Assembly: GCA_905182035.1 (NCBI GenBank)
Contig: CAJIZL010000013.1
Location: 1 to 64,000 of the forward strand
DNA: 64,000 nt
Direction: 5' to 3'
DNA from: Oceanospirillaceae bacterium ASP10-02a
GTDB lineage: Bacteria > Pseudomonadota > Gammaproteobacteria > Pseudomonadales > Balneatricaceae
Below are positions 17,795 to 27,397 of the stretch, piece after piece. Below the pieces are notes generated by a model. It did no database searches. It was not told the origin of the DNA and saw only the letters and a program-made list of their open reading frames with translations. Both the position numbers and the translations under genes were made by a program. Each line of letters opens with the position of its first letter. Position 1 is the first letter of the stretch.

Positions 17795-19284
17795 TAAAAA
17801 TACCCCTCTTGCTTCTTTTTTTCCATGGATCCTGTACTGTCAGAATCGATAGCCCTGCCTTGGCGTTCGCTGGTGTGGGCTTTTAATAGCTCTAGGATTA
17901 TTTCTTCTAGGTTTTGCGCTTGCGACTCAATAGCGCCCGTAAGGGGGTAGCAGCCTAAGGCTCTAAAACGAATCGTTTTTATGGCTACGGATTCATTAGG
18001 CATGAGTTTTAGGCGCTCATCATCTACCATTATGAGCATGCCATCACGTTCGATTACGGGCCTAGGAGCAGCAAAGTATAAAGGCACAATGGGGATGTTT
18101 TCTCGGTAGATGTATTGCCAGATATCCAATTCGGTCCAGTTAGATATGGGGAATACACGAATGCTCTCGTCGGACTTTTTGTGGCCGTTGTATAGGTTCC
18201 ACAATTCTGGCCTTTGATTCTTTGGGTCCCACCGTTGGGTAGTATTGCGGAAAGAAAAAACACGTTCTTTAGCTCGGCTCTTTTCTTCATCCCTTCGCGC
18301 ACCACCAAAAGCCACATCAAAACTGTATTTTTCCAAGGCTTGTTTTAAACCCTCGGTTTTCATAATGTTTGTATGAAGAGCACTACCATGAGCTAATGGA
18401 CTAATGTTGCGCTCAATACCATCTGGGTTAGTATGTACAAGTAACTCCATGCCCGCTTGTCGACTTATATAGTCACGGAACTGATACATTTCCTGAAACT
18501 TCCAACGGGTATCTATGTGTAATAGTGGGAACGGTGGTGGACTAGGGTAAAAAGCTTTGCGGGCTAAATGCAGCATAACTGCGCTGTCTTTGCCAACGGA
18601 GTAGAGCATCACAGGGTTGCTAGCATTGGCCATAACTTCACGCATAATGTGAATACTTTCGGCTTCTAATCTATCAAGCTGGCTGTAACCATCGGAAACA
18701 GGGATTTTAGCCTTGGCCCCTGTGTTTATGTAGAGGGTGCTAGGGTAAGCTGCTAATCCTAAAGTTCCTTGCCCACATGATGTGTGCAATTGTTCTTGAG
18801 GTTGGTTACGTTGCACTTCACGGGCTATGGTTGTGCAGTGGCCATGGGGTAGGTACAAAGTATCTTTGCCCTTGTAAAAGGTGAGAGCATTTAAGGCCAG
18901 TACTAAGGTTACACAAGTAAAAGGGTGCTCAGTAGAAGTGTCCAACCAAATCCAGCAGCGGCCAAGGCGAGCGTCGTTTGCGAATAGCCCTTGTTGACCA
19001 TTTGTGTTATTGAACAACTGCACCGCTAGCACACTATGGCGACGTTTTTTAGCCTGTGTCAATAGATGATCACGTATTTGGGGTTTTAGGTTGCGTCCAC
19101 TCTCGTCTACGATGGATGTGATGTCTAAGCTGGATGGCAAAAATTGATTCTTCTCTATCCAGCGATCTGCGGCACGGCGGTGCTCTGCTAAACCTAATTC
19201 TTGTAAGTAGGTGGCTAATCTTTCGGTATCCCACACTAAGGGTTGGCCTTGTAAGTGGGTTTGATAAAGAGAGTCTAGTTGCAT
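17794..19284 (-). CDS. cysD: ATP sulfurylase subunit CysD with unrecognised N-terminal domain
   Basis: Residues about 198-496 are a full-length CysD (sulfate adenylyltransferase small subunit), beginning near [17 protein letters not shown], with PP-loop [10 protein letters not shown] (229-238), [21 protein letters not shown] and a typical C-terminus ending KKKQEGYF. Normal CysD is about 300 aa; here about 200 extra residues precede it in one uninterrupted frame, and no ATG, GTG or TTG lies at the canonical CysD start, so the extension seems genuinely translated. The extra part contains [15 protein letters not shown] and [17 protein letters not shown] recognise no family. First gene of the sulfate-activation operon. 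Confidence 0.92.
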   Translation of the reverse strand: MQLDSLYQTHLQGQPLVWDTERLATYLQELGLAEHRRAADRWIEKNQFLPSSLDITSIVDESGRNLKPQIRDHLLTQAKKRRHSVLAVQLFNNTNGQQGLFANDARLGRCWIWLDTSTEHPFTCVTLVLALNALTFYKGKDTLYLPHGHCTTIAREVQRNQPQEQLHTSCGQGTLGLAAYPSTLYINTGAKAKIPVSDGYSQLDRLEAESIHIMREVMANASNPVMLYSVGKDSAVMLHLARKAFYPSPPPFPLLHIDTRWKFQEMYQFRDYISRQAGMELLVHTNPDGIERNISPLAHGSALHTNIMKTEGLKQALEKYSFDVAFGGARRDEEKSRAKERVFSFRNTTQRWDPKNQRPELWNLYNGHKKSDESIRVFPISNWTELDIWQYIYRENIPIVPLYFAAPRPVIERDGMLIMVDDERLKLMPNESVAIKTIRFRALGCYPLTGAIESQAQNLEEIILELLKAHTSERQGRAIDSDSTGSMEKKKQEGYF

Positions 19285-19291
19285 GATGAAT

Positions 19292-19385
19292 TGTCTTAAA
19301 ATGTAATTTAGTTAAAAAATTAAGTAAAATTATTATTATTATAATAATACTCTATTTTTATTCTTAATCAATACATTTTAAGACA
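19292..19385. repeat. 14-bp perfect inverted repeat upstream of cysD
   Basis: TGTCTTAAAATGTA (19292-19305) and its exact complement (19372-19385) flank 66 bp of very AT-rich DNA that itself contains a palindromic run of ATT/AAT triplets. It covers the space between the kynU stop (19421) and the cysD start (19284), so it sits in the cysD promoter/leader. Confidence 0.75.
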
Positions 19386-19420
19386 TTTTTAAGTTAATGA
19401 AGCCAGATGGGTAGAAAGGT

Positions 19421-20656
19421 TTAGGTAACGGCCTTCTTATTCAAAAATTGAGGTTGGTTCCAGTGCTCGTTTGACATGATATCCACTAACGCATCTACTG
19501 TATCCCAGAGGTCTACGTACTTCAAATACAGTGGCGTGAAGCCAAAACGTAGATTATCTGGAGCCCTAAAATCACCCACAATATTGCGCTCTATTAAGGC
19601 CTGAATAATGGCGTAGCCTTGGGTGTGTATTAACGACACTTGACTGCCTCGTTGTTCATCGTTTATGGGAGAACCTAATTCAAACCATGGACAGCGTTGT
19701 TGGATTAACTGAATAAACAGCTTGCCCATGTGCTGCGATTTACGTCGTACCTGCTCCATGTCCGCTTTTAGCATCAGGTCTAAAGCCACTTCTAATGCAG
19801 CATTGGCTAACACGGAAGGGGTGCCACACATGGCCTGCTCAATGCCCTCTGCACCTTGGTAGTCGTCATTAAACGCAAACGGTTTGGCGTGGCCTAACCA
19901 GCCTGTGAGGGGCTGTTCAAACTGGGCTAAATGGCGTTTGGCTACATATACAAAAGCTGGCGAACCTGGGCCGCCATTAAGATACTTATAGGTACAGCCT
20001 ACAGCTAGGTCGGCATTAACACTATCCAAAGAAATGGGCATGGCGCCTGCTGAGTGAGATAGGTCCCACATCATTAACGCGCCTTTCTCTTGTGCAAGCT
20101 GAGTGACGGTAGCCATGTCCCACATGGCGCCTGTCTTAAAGTGGACATGAGTTAATAATACTAATGCAGTGTCGTCATCAATGGCATGTAATACTTGGTC
20201 CCGGGGCAGGGCAACGACTTGAACTTGATCACCTAGTAGTTTGGCTAAACCCTGCAATAAATAAAGGTCTGTTGCAAAATTGCCAGTTTCGGTAATGAGT
20301 TTGGTGCGGTCTGGGCGCATTTTTACGGCGGCGGCCGCTAATTTAAAAATGTTAATAGAGGTGGTGTCGCAAACTAACGTTTGACCAGCTTCTGCACCTA
20401 CTAAGCGGCCAACTTTATCGCCCAATTCTATGGGCTTTTGCATCCAATAATGACAGTTCCAACTGCGGATTAAATCCACCCCCCATTGCTGTTGTATCAC
20501 CTCATTAACACGGTTTGCAGTGTCTTTGGGTAATACCCCAAGGGAATTACCATCGAGGTAAATGAGGCCTTCTTGTAGGATAAACTCGTCCCTCATAGGC
20601 GCTAGGGAATCATTTTGGTCCAATAGCTCAAAGTTTTTTCTGATTAACTTCGTCAT
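19421..20656 (-). CDS. kynU: Kynureninase
   Basis: PLP enzyme cleaving kynurenine to anthranilate and alanine. 411 aa. Features: YLDGNSLGVLPK near the N-terminus, MMWDLSHSAGAMPISL with the cofactor Asp, and the PLP lysine in GCTYKYLNGGPGSPAF, plus RFGFTPLYLKY near the C-terminus. AAGGG precedes ATG 20656. It lies 27 bp after kynA in the same direction. Confidence 0.95.
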   Translation of the reverse strand: MTKLIRKNFELLDQNDSLAPMRDEFILQEGLIYLDGNSLGVLPKDTANRVNEVIQQQWGVDLIRSWNCHYWMQKPIELGDKVGRLVGAEAGQTLVCDTTSINIFKLAAAAVKMRPDRTKLITETGNFATDLYLLQGLAKLLGDQVQVVALPRDQVLHAIDDDTALVLLTHVHFKTGAMWDMATVTQLAQEKGALMMWDLSHSAGAMPISLDSVNADLAVGCTYKYLNGGPGSPAFVYVAKRHLAQFEQPLTGWLGHAKPFAFNDDYQGAEGIEQAMCGTPSVLANAALEVALDLMLKADMEQVRRKSQHMGKLFIQLIQQRCPWFELGSPINDEQRGSQVSLIHTQGYAIIQALIERNIVGDFRAPDNLRFGFTPLYLKYVDLWDTVDALVDIMSNEHWNQPQFLNKKAVT

Positions 20657-20683
20657 GTTATGCCCTTATAAATGGTCTGTGGT

Positions 20684-21535
20684 TTAAAGACTTGTACGTA
20701 CAGACCAAAGCTCGGGAAAAAACTGCAAAGACAGGGCTTTTTGTAGGTAATCCACACCAGATGTTCCACCAGTACCGTGTTTGTGGCCAATGATACGTTC
20801 TACGGTTTTCATGTGATTAAAGCGCCACTGTTGAAAATGGTATTCCAAGTCTACCAATTTTTCGGCTAATTCGTACAAATCCCAATAGGTGTCAGTGTCT
20901 TGATAGACTTTTCGCCATGCAGCTTCAACCTGTGCATTAGGTGAATAAGGTTGTTGCCAGTCTCTTTTAGTATGGGCTACTGGAATATCAAAACCACGCT
21001 GCAGGAGCAGTTGCAGGCATACATCGTACAAGCTGGGAGCGTTGAGTACAGTGGTTAAATGTTGGTAATTGTGTGGATGATTTTTATGGGCTTGAATTAA
21101 TGCAGCATTTTTATTGCCCAACAAAAATTCAAGCTCGCGGTATTGGAATGATTGAAAGCCTGAACTTTGTCCTAGGCTGTCTCTAAAACTGGCGTAGTCT
21201 GCGGGTGTCATGGTCACTAACACTTCCCATGCATTCACCATTTGTTGTTGTATACGGGCTACGCGGGTAAGCATTTTAAAGGCAGGGCGTAAATCGTCTT
21301 GGGCGATCAATTTAGTAGCGCCATGGGCTTCATGCAGGCACAGCTTCATCCACAATTCAGAGGCTTGGTGGATGACGATAAATAACATTTCGTCATGAGC
21401 GTCACTGCGAGGATTTTGTTGTTCTAAAAGACTTTCCAAACCAAGGTATTGGCCGTAACTGATATCTTGCTGCCAATGAATATGTTCATCGCTGATGTCG
21501 ATGGCACTAGATGCGTATGGGCATTTGTAGGTCAT
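20684..21535 (-). CDS. kynA: Tryptophan 2,3-dioxygenase
   Basis: Heme enzyme opening the indole ring of tryptophan to N-formylkynurenine. 283 aa; features are QDISYGQYLGLESLL, DEMLFIVIHQASELWMKL with the heme-side His region, SFQYRELEF, and RIIGHKHGTGGTSG. AAGGAC precedes ATG 21535. First gene of kynA-kynU. The formamidase (KynB) needed between the two steps is not in this window. Confidence 0.95.
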   Translation of the reverse strand: MTYKCPYASSAIDISDEHIHWQQDISYGQYLGLESLLEQQNPRSDAHDEMLFIVIHQASELWMKLCLHEAHGATKLIAQDDLRPAFKMLTRVARIQQQMVNAWEVLVTMTPADYASFRDSLGQSSGFQSFQYRELEFLLGNKNAALIQAHKNHPHNYQHLTTVLNAPSLYDVCLQLLLQRGFDIPVAHTKRDWQQPYSPNAQVEAAWRKVYQDTDTYWDLYELAEKLVDLEYHFQQWRFNHMKTVERIIGHKHGTGGTSGVDYLQKALSLQFFPELWSVRTSL

Positions 21536-21642
21536 AGGTTGTCCTTGTTAACATTTTTTATAGTTTAGGGTGTGTAATTGTTGAAGTAAATGTCATAATT
21601 TGGGGGTTAAGTATGAATTAAATGCATATATATGAGTGATCA

Positions 21643-22548
21643 ATGGCGATTAAATTAAGTGTGAGACAGTTACAAATGATTCGGGCTTTGGAGGTGGCAG
21701 GCAGTGTGTCTGCTGCTGCTGTCGCCTTGCAGGTGAGCCAGTCGGCCCTGAGCCACCGTATACGCGAGGCAGAACGGTTGTTAGATACGGCTTTGTATAG
21801 CCGGCAAAATAAAAAACTGTTGGCCACACCGGCAGGTTTAAGGGTGCAATTTGCTGCGAAAAGGGTGTTAGCAGAATTAGAGCGCGCTGAGCAAGATGTG
21901 GCGCACATGAGTGGAGGCGTGACAACAACTGTGCGCTTGGGTTTAGAGGCTTATGCATCGCACCATTGGTTGCCTGAGTTGTATCAGCAGTTATCCATTA
22001 AGTGCCCATACATTGGCCTTGAAATTGCCGCTGACGTGGGTTTACATCCTGAGTCAGCGTTACGCCAACAAGCCATTGATATTGCATTGATTTCTGGGCT
22101 GCCACCTGCAAGCGACTTTAATTGTATTCATTTGGGTGAAGACCCATTGTTAGCACTAATGGCCAGCACTCATCCCTTAGCACATCACCCAAGTGTGCTA
22201 CCGGAGATGTTCGCTGATTTTCCTTATGTGGCTTACCATACAAATCCGGAACAGGGCCGTGAATATGACTTAGTGTTTCGGCGTCACCATGTTCTTCCCA
22301 GTAATGTAATAAGTGCGGGAGTCACTGAAGCAGTTTTGACTATTGTAGGTGACGGCCAAGGCATCACTATTCTTCCTGCTTGGACTGCTCTGTCGCAAGG
22401 GCCGAAATACGGCTTAGTGGCCCGTCCTATCGGTGACGGGGAGTTAACAACTCAATGGTACCTTGCCGGCTTACACCAAGTGGCTAATAGAGAAGCTATT
22501 TCAGAGGTGATGCGGATGATAAAAAATATAACCAGCTTTAATGACTAA
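21643..22548 (+). CDS. LysR-family regulator divergent from kynAU
   Basis: 301 aa with an N-terminal winged helix (LSVRQLQMIRALEVAGSVSAAAVALQVSQSALSHRIREAE) resembling MetR-type LysR proteins and a periplasmic-binding-like effector domain. It is divergent from kynA with 107 bp between, so control of tryptophan catabolism is likely, with tryptophan or kynurenine as possible effector. That role is inferred from position only. Confidence 0.88.
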   Translation: MAIKLSVRQLQMIRALEVAGSVSAAAVALQVSQSALSHRIREAERLLDTALYSRQNKKLLATPAGLRVQFAAKRVLAELERAEQDVAHMSGGVTTTVRLGLEAYASHHWLPELYQQLSIKCPYIGLEIAADVGLHPESALRQQAIDIALISGLPPASDFNCIHLGEDPLLALMASTHPLAHHPSVLPEMFADFPYVAYHTNPEQGREYDLVFRRHHVLPSNVISAGVTEAVLTIVGDGQGITILPAWTALSQGPKYGLVARPIGDGELTTQWYLAGLHQVANREAISEVMRMIKNITSFND

Positions 22549-22612
22549 TAGCTGCGCCTTGCCATTAATTTAGGTAATATGTTCGCTCGATTTGTCTTAG
22601 AAAACACTCTAC

Positions 22613-23716
22613 ATGTCTGCTTTTTATAACGTACTTGCTACCAATGATGATCTGCCCATTGCCACAAATCTACCTGTGCACAGTGGCAAAGTACGAAGTG
22701 TTTATTGGTTAAGCGCCAAGCAAAGCAAACGCTTAATTGCTAGCAAAGGTTATAATGTGGCTGCTGATGCGCCTTTGGCTGTGATGGTGATTAGCGATCG
22801 TATTTCTGCCTTCGACTGCATATGGCACGGTGAAGGTGGGTTACAAGGTGTGCCAGGCAAAGGCGCAGCGCTTAATGCTGTAGCTAACCATTGGTTTACT
22901 CGCTTTCGTGAAGCAGGGTTGGCAGACAGCCATATTGTAGATACCCCTCACCCATTAGTTTGGATTGTACAAAAGGCTAAACCGGTGATGGTGGAAGCTA
23001 TAGCGCGTCAGTTCATTACCGGTTCTATGTGGCGTGCTTATGCGGGTGGTGAACGAGAATTCTGTGGCATAACATTACCAGAAGGTTTGCAGCAGAATCA
23101 GTGTTTGCCCGAATTGCTCATTACTCCCTCTACTAAAGGCATTCTTAAGGGTATACCTAATGTGCCAGAAGCTGATGATGTCAATGTTACTCGAGCAGAT
23201 TTAGAAGCTAACTATCGAGCATTTAACTTTGCCACCCCCACTGATATAAACCGTTATGAAAACTTGTTACGTGATGGCTTTTCTATAATTAGTCAAGATT
23301 TAGCAGCCCAAGATCAAGTGTTTGTCGATACAAAATTTGAATTTGGCTATGTGACGGATGCTAATGGTGACGATCAACTCATTTATATGGATGAAATAGG
23401 CACACCAGATTCATCTCGAATTTGGGATGGTGCAGAGTTAAGAGCAGGTAAAGTGGTGGAGAACTCTAAAGAGGGTTTTAGACAGTTCTTGCTTAACTAT
23501 GTTGATGATGCAAATATCTTACTTAATAAAAAACGCATGGTAGAGCGCGCGGCTTTGGCAAGAGACAATGCGTTGCCCTTGGAGGCTATGCAAGATATTT
23601 CTGATACTTATATCGGTATTGCCGAGAAAATTATAGGCTGCAAGCTGGCTGTGAGCCAGCAGCCTAAGGAAGAAATTATTGACGTGTTAGACCGAGAATA
23701 TGGTTTGATCCGTTAG
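22613..23716 (+). CDS. purC: SAICAR synthase, long form
   Basis: Phosphoribosylaminoimidazole-succinocarboxamide synthase of purine biosynthesis. 367 aa, the longer variant found in several gammaproteobacteria rather than the 237-aa enterobacterial form. Motifs: [57 protein letters not shown], and [15 protein letters not shown]. No clear Shine-Dalgarno before ATG 22613. Ends 18 bp from the convergent dapA. Confidence 0.95.
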   Translation: MSAFYNVLATNDDLPIATNLPVHSGKVRSVYWLSAKQSKRLIASKGYNVAADAPLAVMVISDRISAFDCIWHGEGGLQGVPGKGAALNAVANHWFTRFREAGLADSHIVDTPHPLVWIVQKAKPVMVEAIARQFITGSMWRAYAGGEREFCGITLPEGLQQNQCLPELLITPSTKGILKGIPNVPEADDVNVTRADLEANYRAFNFATPTDINRYENLLRDGFSIISQDLAAQDQVFVDTKFEFGYVTDANGDDQLIYMDEIGTPDSSRIWDGAELRAGKVVENSKEGFRQFLLNYVDDANILLNKKRMVERAALARDNALPLEAMQDISDTYIGIAEKIIGCKLAVSQQPKEEIIDVLDREYGLIR

Positions 23717-23734
23717 ATAACGGCAACCCACCAG

Positions 23735-24601
23735 TTAACCCATCAAATGCTGCAAGCTATCTAGTGTAGTCTTACTTTCTGTACTCAGTGGCATTACCGG
23801 CAAGCGGGTTTCTTCGCTACATAATCCTAATAACGAAGCGGCGTACTTCACACCCGCTGGACTAGGTTCGTTAAACATGGCTGCATGCAGTGGCGTAAGC
23901 TCGTCGTGAATGCGCTTTGCTTCCTTATAATCACCCTTAAGGCAGGCTGTTTGCATCGCTGAACAACGGCTAGGCGCAACGTTTGCTGTTACAGAAATAC
24001 ACCCATTACCACCGACTGAATTATATGCAACAGCCGCTAAATCGTCACCAGACAGGTAAGAGAAGTCATTGCCTAGTGCCATGCGTTCTAAACTAATACG
24101 TGAAATATCACCAGTGGCATCTTTTACGCCCACAACGTTAGGTAGCGCCGCAAGTTTGGCCATGGTCTGTGGCTCTATATCAACAATTGCACGTGGTGGA
24201 ATATTATAAATCACCATTGGAATGTCTACGCCTTGGGCGATGTACTCAAAGTGAGCATAAAGGCCCTCTTGGTTAGGGCGGTTGTAATATCCGGCGACAC
24301 ATAATACGGCGTCTGCGCCTAAATCTTTGGCGTGGCGTGCATAAGCTAAAGCTTCTACTGGGTTGTTAGAACCGGCTCCTGCGATGATAGGTACCCGGCC
24401 ATTATTTTCCTCAACAACGATCTCTACCACTCGTTTGTGTTCTATTTCAGACAGGGTAGGTGATTCACCGGTAGTGCCTACAGGGACTAAACCATGGGTG
24501 CCTTTATCTAGCTGCCAGTTAACGATGCGGCGTAGAGCGGCCTCATCTAACTTGCCGTTAATAAAAGGGGTAACTAAAGCGACGTATGAACCACTAAACA
24601 T
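23735..24601 (-). CDS. dapA: 4-hydroxy-tetrahydrodipicolinate synthase
   Basis: First committed step of lysine/diaminopimelate synthesis: pyruvate plus aspartate semialdehyde. 288 aa TIM barrel with GTTGESPTLS, the Tyr in VIYNIPPRA and the Schiff-base Lys in VVGVKDATGD; SGDD marks the pyruvate site. AGGAAG precedes ATG 24601. In pseudomonads dapA sits beside bamC and near bcp; here it is convergent with purC and apart from both. Confidence 0.96.
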   Translation of the reverse strand: MFSGSYVALVTPFINGKLDEAALRRIVNWQLDKGTHGLVPVGTTGESPTLSEIEHKRVVEIVVEENNGRVPIIAGAGSNNPVEALAYARHAKDLGADAVLCVAGYYNRPNQEGLYAHFEYIAQGVDIPMVIYNIPPRAIVDIEPQTMAKLAALPNVVGVKDATGDISRISLERMALGNDFSYLSGDDLAAVAYNSVGGNGCISVTANVAPSRCSAMQTACLKGDYKEAKRIHDELTPLHAAMFNEPSPAGVKYAASLLGLCSEETRLPVMPLSTESKTTLDSLQHLMG

Positions 24602-24711
24602 TGAGATGCTTCCTAGGACTATATAGAACTGATTTTAAACCTATGTAAGGGTATCAACAAGCCTGCAATACAGGTTATTTTGCAAGGCCTAGACATTAAT
24701 GAAAAAAAATG

Positions 24712-24723
24712 ACAACATGTTGT
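24712..24723. promoter_or_regulatory. 12-bp palindrome upstream of the nucleobase permease
   Basis: ACAACATGTTGT is a perfect palindrome about 90 bp before the permease start. GntR-family proteins often bind such short palindromes and a GntR gene follows the permease, so this is a candidate operator. Confidence 0.4.
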
Positions 24724-24811
24724 TAACAATCTGCTGTAACAAGGTCAGGTTGACTAAGTTACCTATAATAATAATTAGAGATCTAATCATCTCAAAAACA
24801 GCGAGAATAAT

Positions 24812-26131
24812 ATGTCAAAAGTAAATCCCTCCGTCTACAGCGATGCAAACCTAACCCCCCCAATGCATGAAGCGCTGCCGTTGGGGCTGCAACATGTCCT
24901 TGCAATGTTTGCCTCTAACGTAACACCTGCAATTATCGTTGCTGGTGCCGCCGGTTTGGCCTTTGGAGGCGCCGAACAGGTGTATCTAATTCAGATGGCA
25001 ATGTTATTTGCAGGAATCGCAACTCTTTTTCAAACCATTGGGATTGGCCCCATCGGAGCTCGGTTGCCAATCATGCAAGGTACAAGTTTTGCCTTTGTAG
25101 GAGTGCTCGCTGGGATTGCAGCAACGCAGGGGCTTGGGGTCGCCTTGACCTCATGCATCATTGCAGGCGCTATTCACTTCGCTTTGGGCGCAGTGATCGT
25201 CAGTATTCGGAGCTGGTTCCCTCCGTTGGTTACAGGTTTGGTTATTTTGGCGATTGGTCTTTATCTCATTCCCGTTGGCATCAAATATGCCGCAGGTGGT
25301 GCGGCTGACTTTCAAATGGCTGCGGACAGTTTTGGATCTTTAAAGCATTGGTCTGTCGCTTTGACCGTTATTTTGGTGGCTCTGGTGGTTAAATTCAAAA
25401 CCAATGGCATTTTATCTAATGCGGCGATTTTAATGGGTCTTGTCGCTGGTTATGTTTTGGCCTACATACTTGGGATGGTATCCTTTGGCGCGGTTGAAAA
25501 GGCCAGCTGGATTACCGGTCTGCAAGTCATGCCCTTTGGCTTTGAATTCAACTTAGGCGCTGTCATCGGGGTAACTTTGATATCGATCGTGTCGGCGGTT
25601 GAAACGGTGGGCGATGCCTCAGCAACCACAAAAGCAGGCGCTGGTCGCGAAGCAACGGACGACGAAATTTCTGGAGCGACTTATGCAGATGGCTTGGGCA
25701 CAGCCGTTGCCGGTGTGTTTGGCGGTTTGCCAAATACTTCGTTCAGTCAAAATGTGGGCATCGTCGGTATGACCGGTGTCATGAGCCGCCACGTTGTGAC
25801 CATTGCTGGTGTCATAATGCTAATTTGTGGCCTGTTGCCAAAGGTGGGCGCGACTATCGCCTCAATGCCTTTTCCTGTGCTGGGCGGTGGTGTGATTGTG
25901 ATGTTTGGCATGGTTGCAGCGGCAGGGATGAATGTTCTGACAGAGGTGTCAATGACCCGGCGCAACATGATTATTATTGCAATATCACTAACGGTTGGTT
26001 TGGGTCTCAATTTGGTACCAACTGCTGTGCAATATTTGCCAGGTATCTGGAACACCCTTGCCACATCAGCGGTTGCTCCAACAGCATTTCTAGCAATTGT
26101 ATTGAACCAGATTTTGCCAGACGATGCTTAA
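24812..26131 (+). CDS. NCS2-family purine/pyrimidine permease
   Basis: 439-aa inner-membrane carrier with about 12-14 hydrophobic segments, of the xanthine/urate/uracil symporter family. Family marks: QHVLAMFASNVTPAIIV near the N-terminus, SAVETVGDASATT, and the signature GGLPNTSFSQNVGIVGMTG. The substrate could be xanthine or urate. Leucine and alanine codons look richer in G/C third positions (CTT, CTC, GCC) than adjacent genes, a possible sign of transfer. Ends with a strong terminator. Confidence 0.9.
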   Translation: MSKVNPSVYSDANLTPPMHEALPLGLQHVLAMFASNVTPAIIVAGAAGLAFGGAEQVYLIQMAMLFAGIATLFQTIGIGPIGARLPIMQGTSFAFVGVLAGIAATQGLGVALTSCIIAGAIHFALGAVIVSIRSWFPPLVTGLVILAIGLYLIPVGIKYAAGGAADFQMAADSFGSLKHWSVALTVILVALVVKFKTNGILSNAAILMGLVAGYVLAYILGMVSFGAVEKASWITGLQVMPFGFEFNLGAVIGVTLISIVSAVETVGDASATTKAGAGREATDDEISGATYADGLGTAVAGVFGGLPNTSFSQNVGIVGMTGVMSRHVVTIAGVIMLICGLLPKVGATIASMPFPVLGGGVIVMFGMVAAAGMNVLTEVSMTRRNMIIIAISLTVGLGLNLVPTAVQYLPGIWNTLATSAVAPTAFLAIVLNQILPDDA

Positions 26132-26161
26132 ATCACATCCACATACTTAGTTAAGTATATG

Positions 26162-26188
26162 AAGGGCAACTAAGGTTGCCCTTTTTTT
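26162..26188 (+). terminator. Rho-independent terminator after the permease gene
   Basis: Nine-base stem AAGGGCAAC with GTTGCCCTT, loop TAAG, then a seven-T run. It separates the permease from the following GntR gene. Confidence 0.92.
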
Positions 26189-26216
26189 GGTTCTAATATA
26201 GGGAATTGGGCATTTT

Positions 26217-26894
26217 ATGTATAAACAGGAAGTTACTGTTATTGATGAGACCATTGTTGGTGCTATTGTTAATGATGTCATGGAACAACGTATAGGGCCT
26301 GGTGCACGTTTAAGTGAAAAGTTTCTGTGTGACCGTTTTGGTGCCAGTAGAATGTACGTGAGAAGGGCTTTACTAACCTTGGCTAATAAAGGCATTGTAG
26401 AGTTACAGGCCAACAAAGGTGCCAGCATTCGTAGGCCAACTTTGCAGCAAGCTGTCACCTTATTTAAAACTCGAAAGTCAATTGAATCTATTATTATTAA
26501 AGACGTTGTGCTGCAAAGAAGTGACGCTGATATTGTTACACTCAACGCTCATATGGCATTGGAAGAACAAGCATTTATTAACAATGACCGTCATGAATTG
26601 ATTCGGTTATCTTGTGAATTTCACTTACTCATTGCCAGTTTCCAAAATAATTATTTGCTAACTGGTTTTATGCAAACCTTAGTTACAGAATCTAGCTTAA
26701 TTATTGCTATGTATGGTCAGCACAGTTTTTCTAATTGTCCTCCTAGTGAGCATCGCCACTTAGTAGATGCAATAAAAAATCAAGATCAACACATAGCATT
26801 AGACTTGATGCTCGAGCATTTAGAGCATATTGAAGCGGATTTGACACTTATTAACGGCAGAGGGTTAGATAGTTCTGCAACATTTGGAGTTTGA
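26217..26894 (+). CDS. GntR-family regulator, FCD domain
   Basis: 225 aa. Winged helix at the N-terminus (LSEKFLCDRFGASRMYVRRALLTLANKGIVEL) followed by an all-helical FCD ligand domain with the likely metal histidines in CEFHLLIA, SEHRHLVDAI and LEHLEHIEADL. It may control the preceding permease, but a strong terminator lies between them, so the pairing rests on proximity. Confidence 0.88.
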   Translation: MYKQEVTVIDETIVGAIVNDVMEQRIGPGARLSEKFLCDRFGASRMYVRRALLTLANKGIVELQANKGASIRRPTLQQAVTLFKTRKSIESIIIKDVVLQRSDADIVTLNAHMALEEQAFINNDRHELIRLSCEFHLLIASFQNNYLLTGFMQTLVTESSLIIAMYGQHSFSNCPPSEHRHLVDAIKNQDQHIALDLMLEHLEHIEADLTLINGRGLDSSATFGV

Positions 26895-26897
26895 ATA

Positions 26898-27377
26898 ATG
26901 CAACTTGAATACACCTACATGGAGACCCCCGTAGGGCAGCTGATGTTAGCTGGTGAGGGCGAAGTATTGCATCACTTGAGTTTCCCCAGTGGCAAAATGT
27001 GCCTCAAACCAAAGCCAGATTGGGATTATCATGCAGCTGCCTTTAAACAAACTCGGCATCAAATAGACGACTACTTTGCTGGCCAACTAAAACGATTTGA
27101 TCTGGCGCTAGCACCCAGTGGCACTGAATTTCAAATGCAGGTGTTAGGTGCGCTACAAAAAATTCCTTTTGGCCAAATGCGTAGCTACAAAGATATTGCA
27201 GAGGCCATAGGTCGCCCTAATTCAATGCGTGCCGTAGGGGCTGCTAATGGACGCAACCCCATCCCATTGATTATCCCATGCCACCGAGTGGTAGGCGCTG
27301 ATGGCAGTCTTACGGGCTTTGGTGGTGGTTTAGATGCCAAGGCATTTCTGCTGCGCCTAGAAGGCGCAATAAGTTAG
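26898..27377 (+). CDS. ogt: Methylated-DNA--protein-cysteine methyltransferase
   Basis: Suicide repair protein removing O6-alkyl groups from guanine. 159 aa, with the DNA-binding helix AIGRPNSMRAVGAANGRNP and the acceptor-Cys motif IIPCHRVVG, then LTGFGGGL. It lacks the Ada N-terminal domain. It starts 3 bp after the GntR stop, so they are likely cotranscribed. Confidence 0.95.
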   Translation: MQLEYTYMETPVGQLMLAGEGEVLHHLSFPSGKMCLKPKPDWDYHAAAFKQTRHQIDDYFAGQLKRFDLALAPSGTEFQMQVLGALQKIPFGQMRSYKDIAEAIGRPNSMRAVGAANGRNPIPLIIPCHRVVGADGSLTGFGGGLDAKAFLLRLEGAIS

Positions 27378-27397
27378 CTGTTGCTTAAACCCATGGG

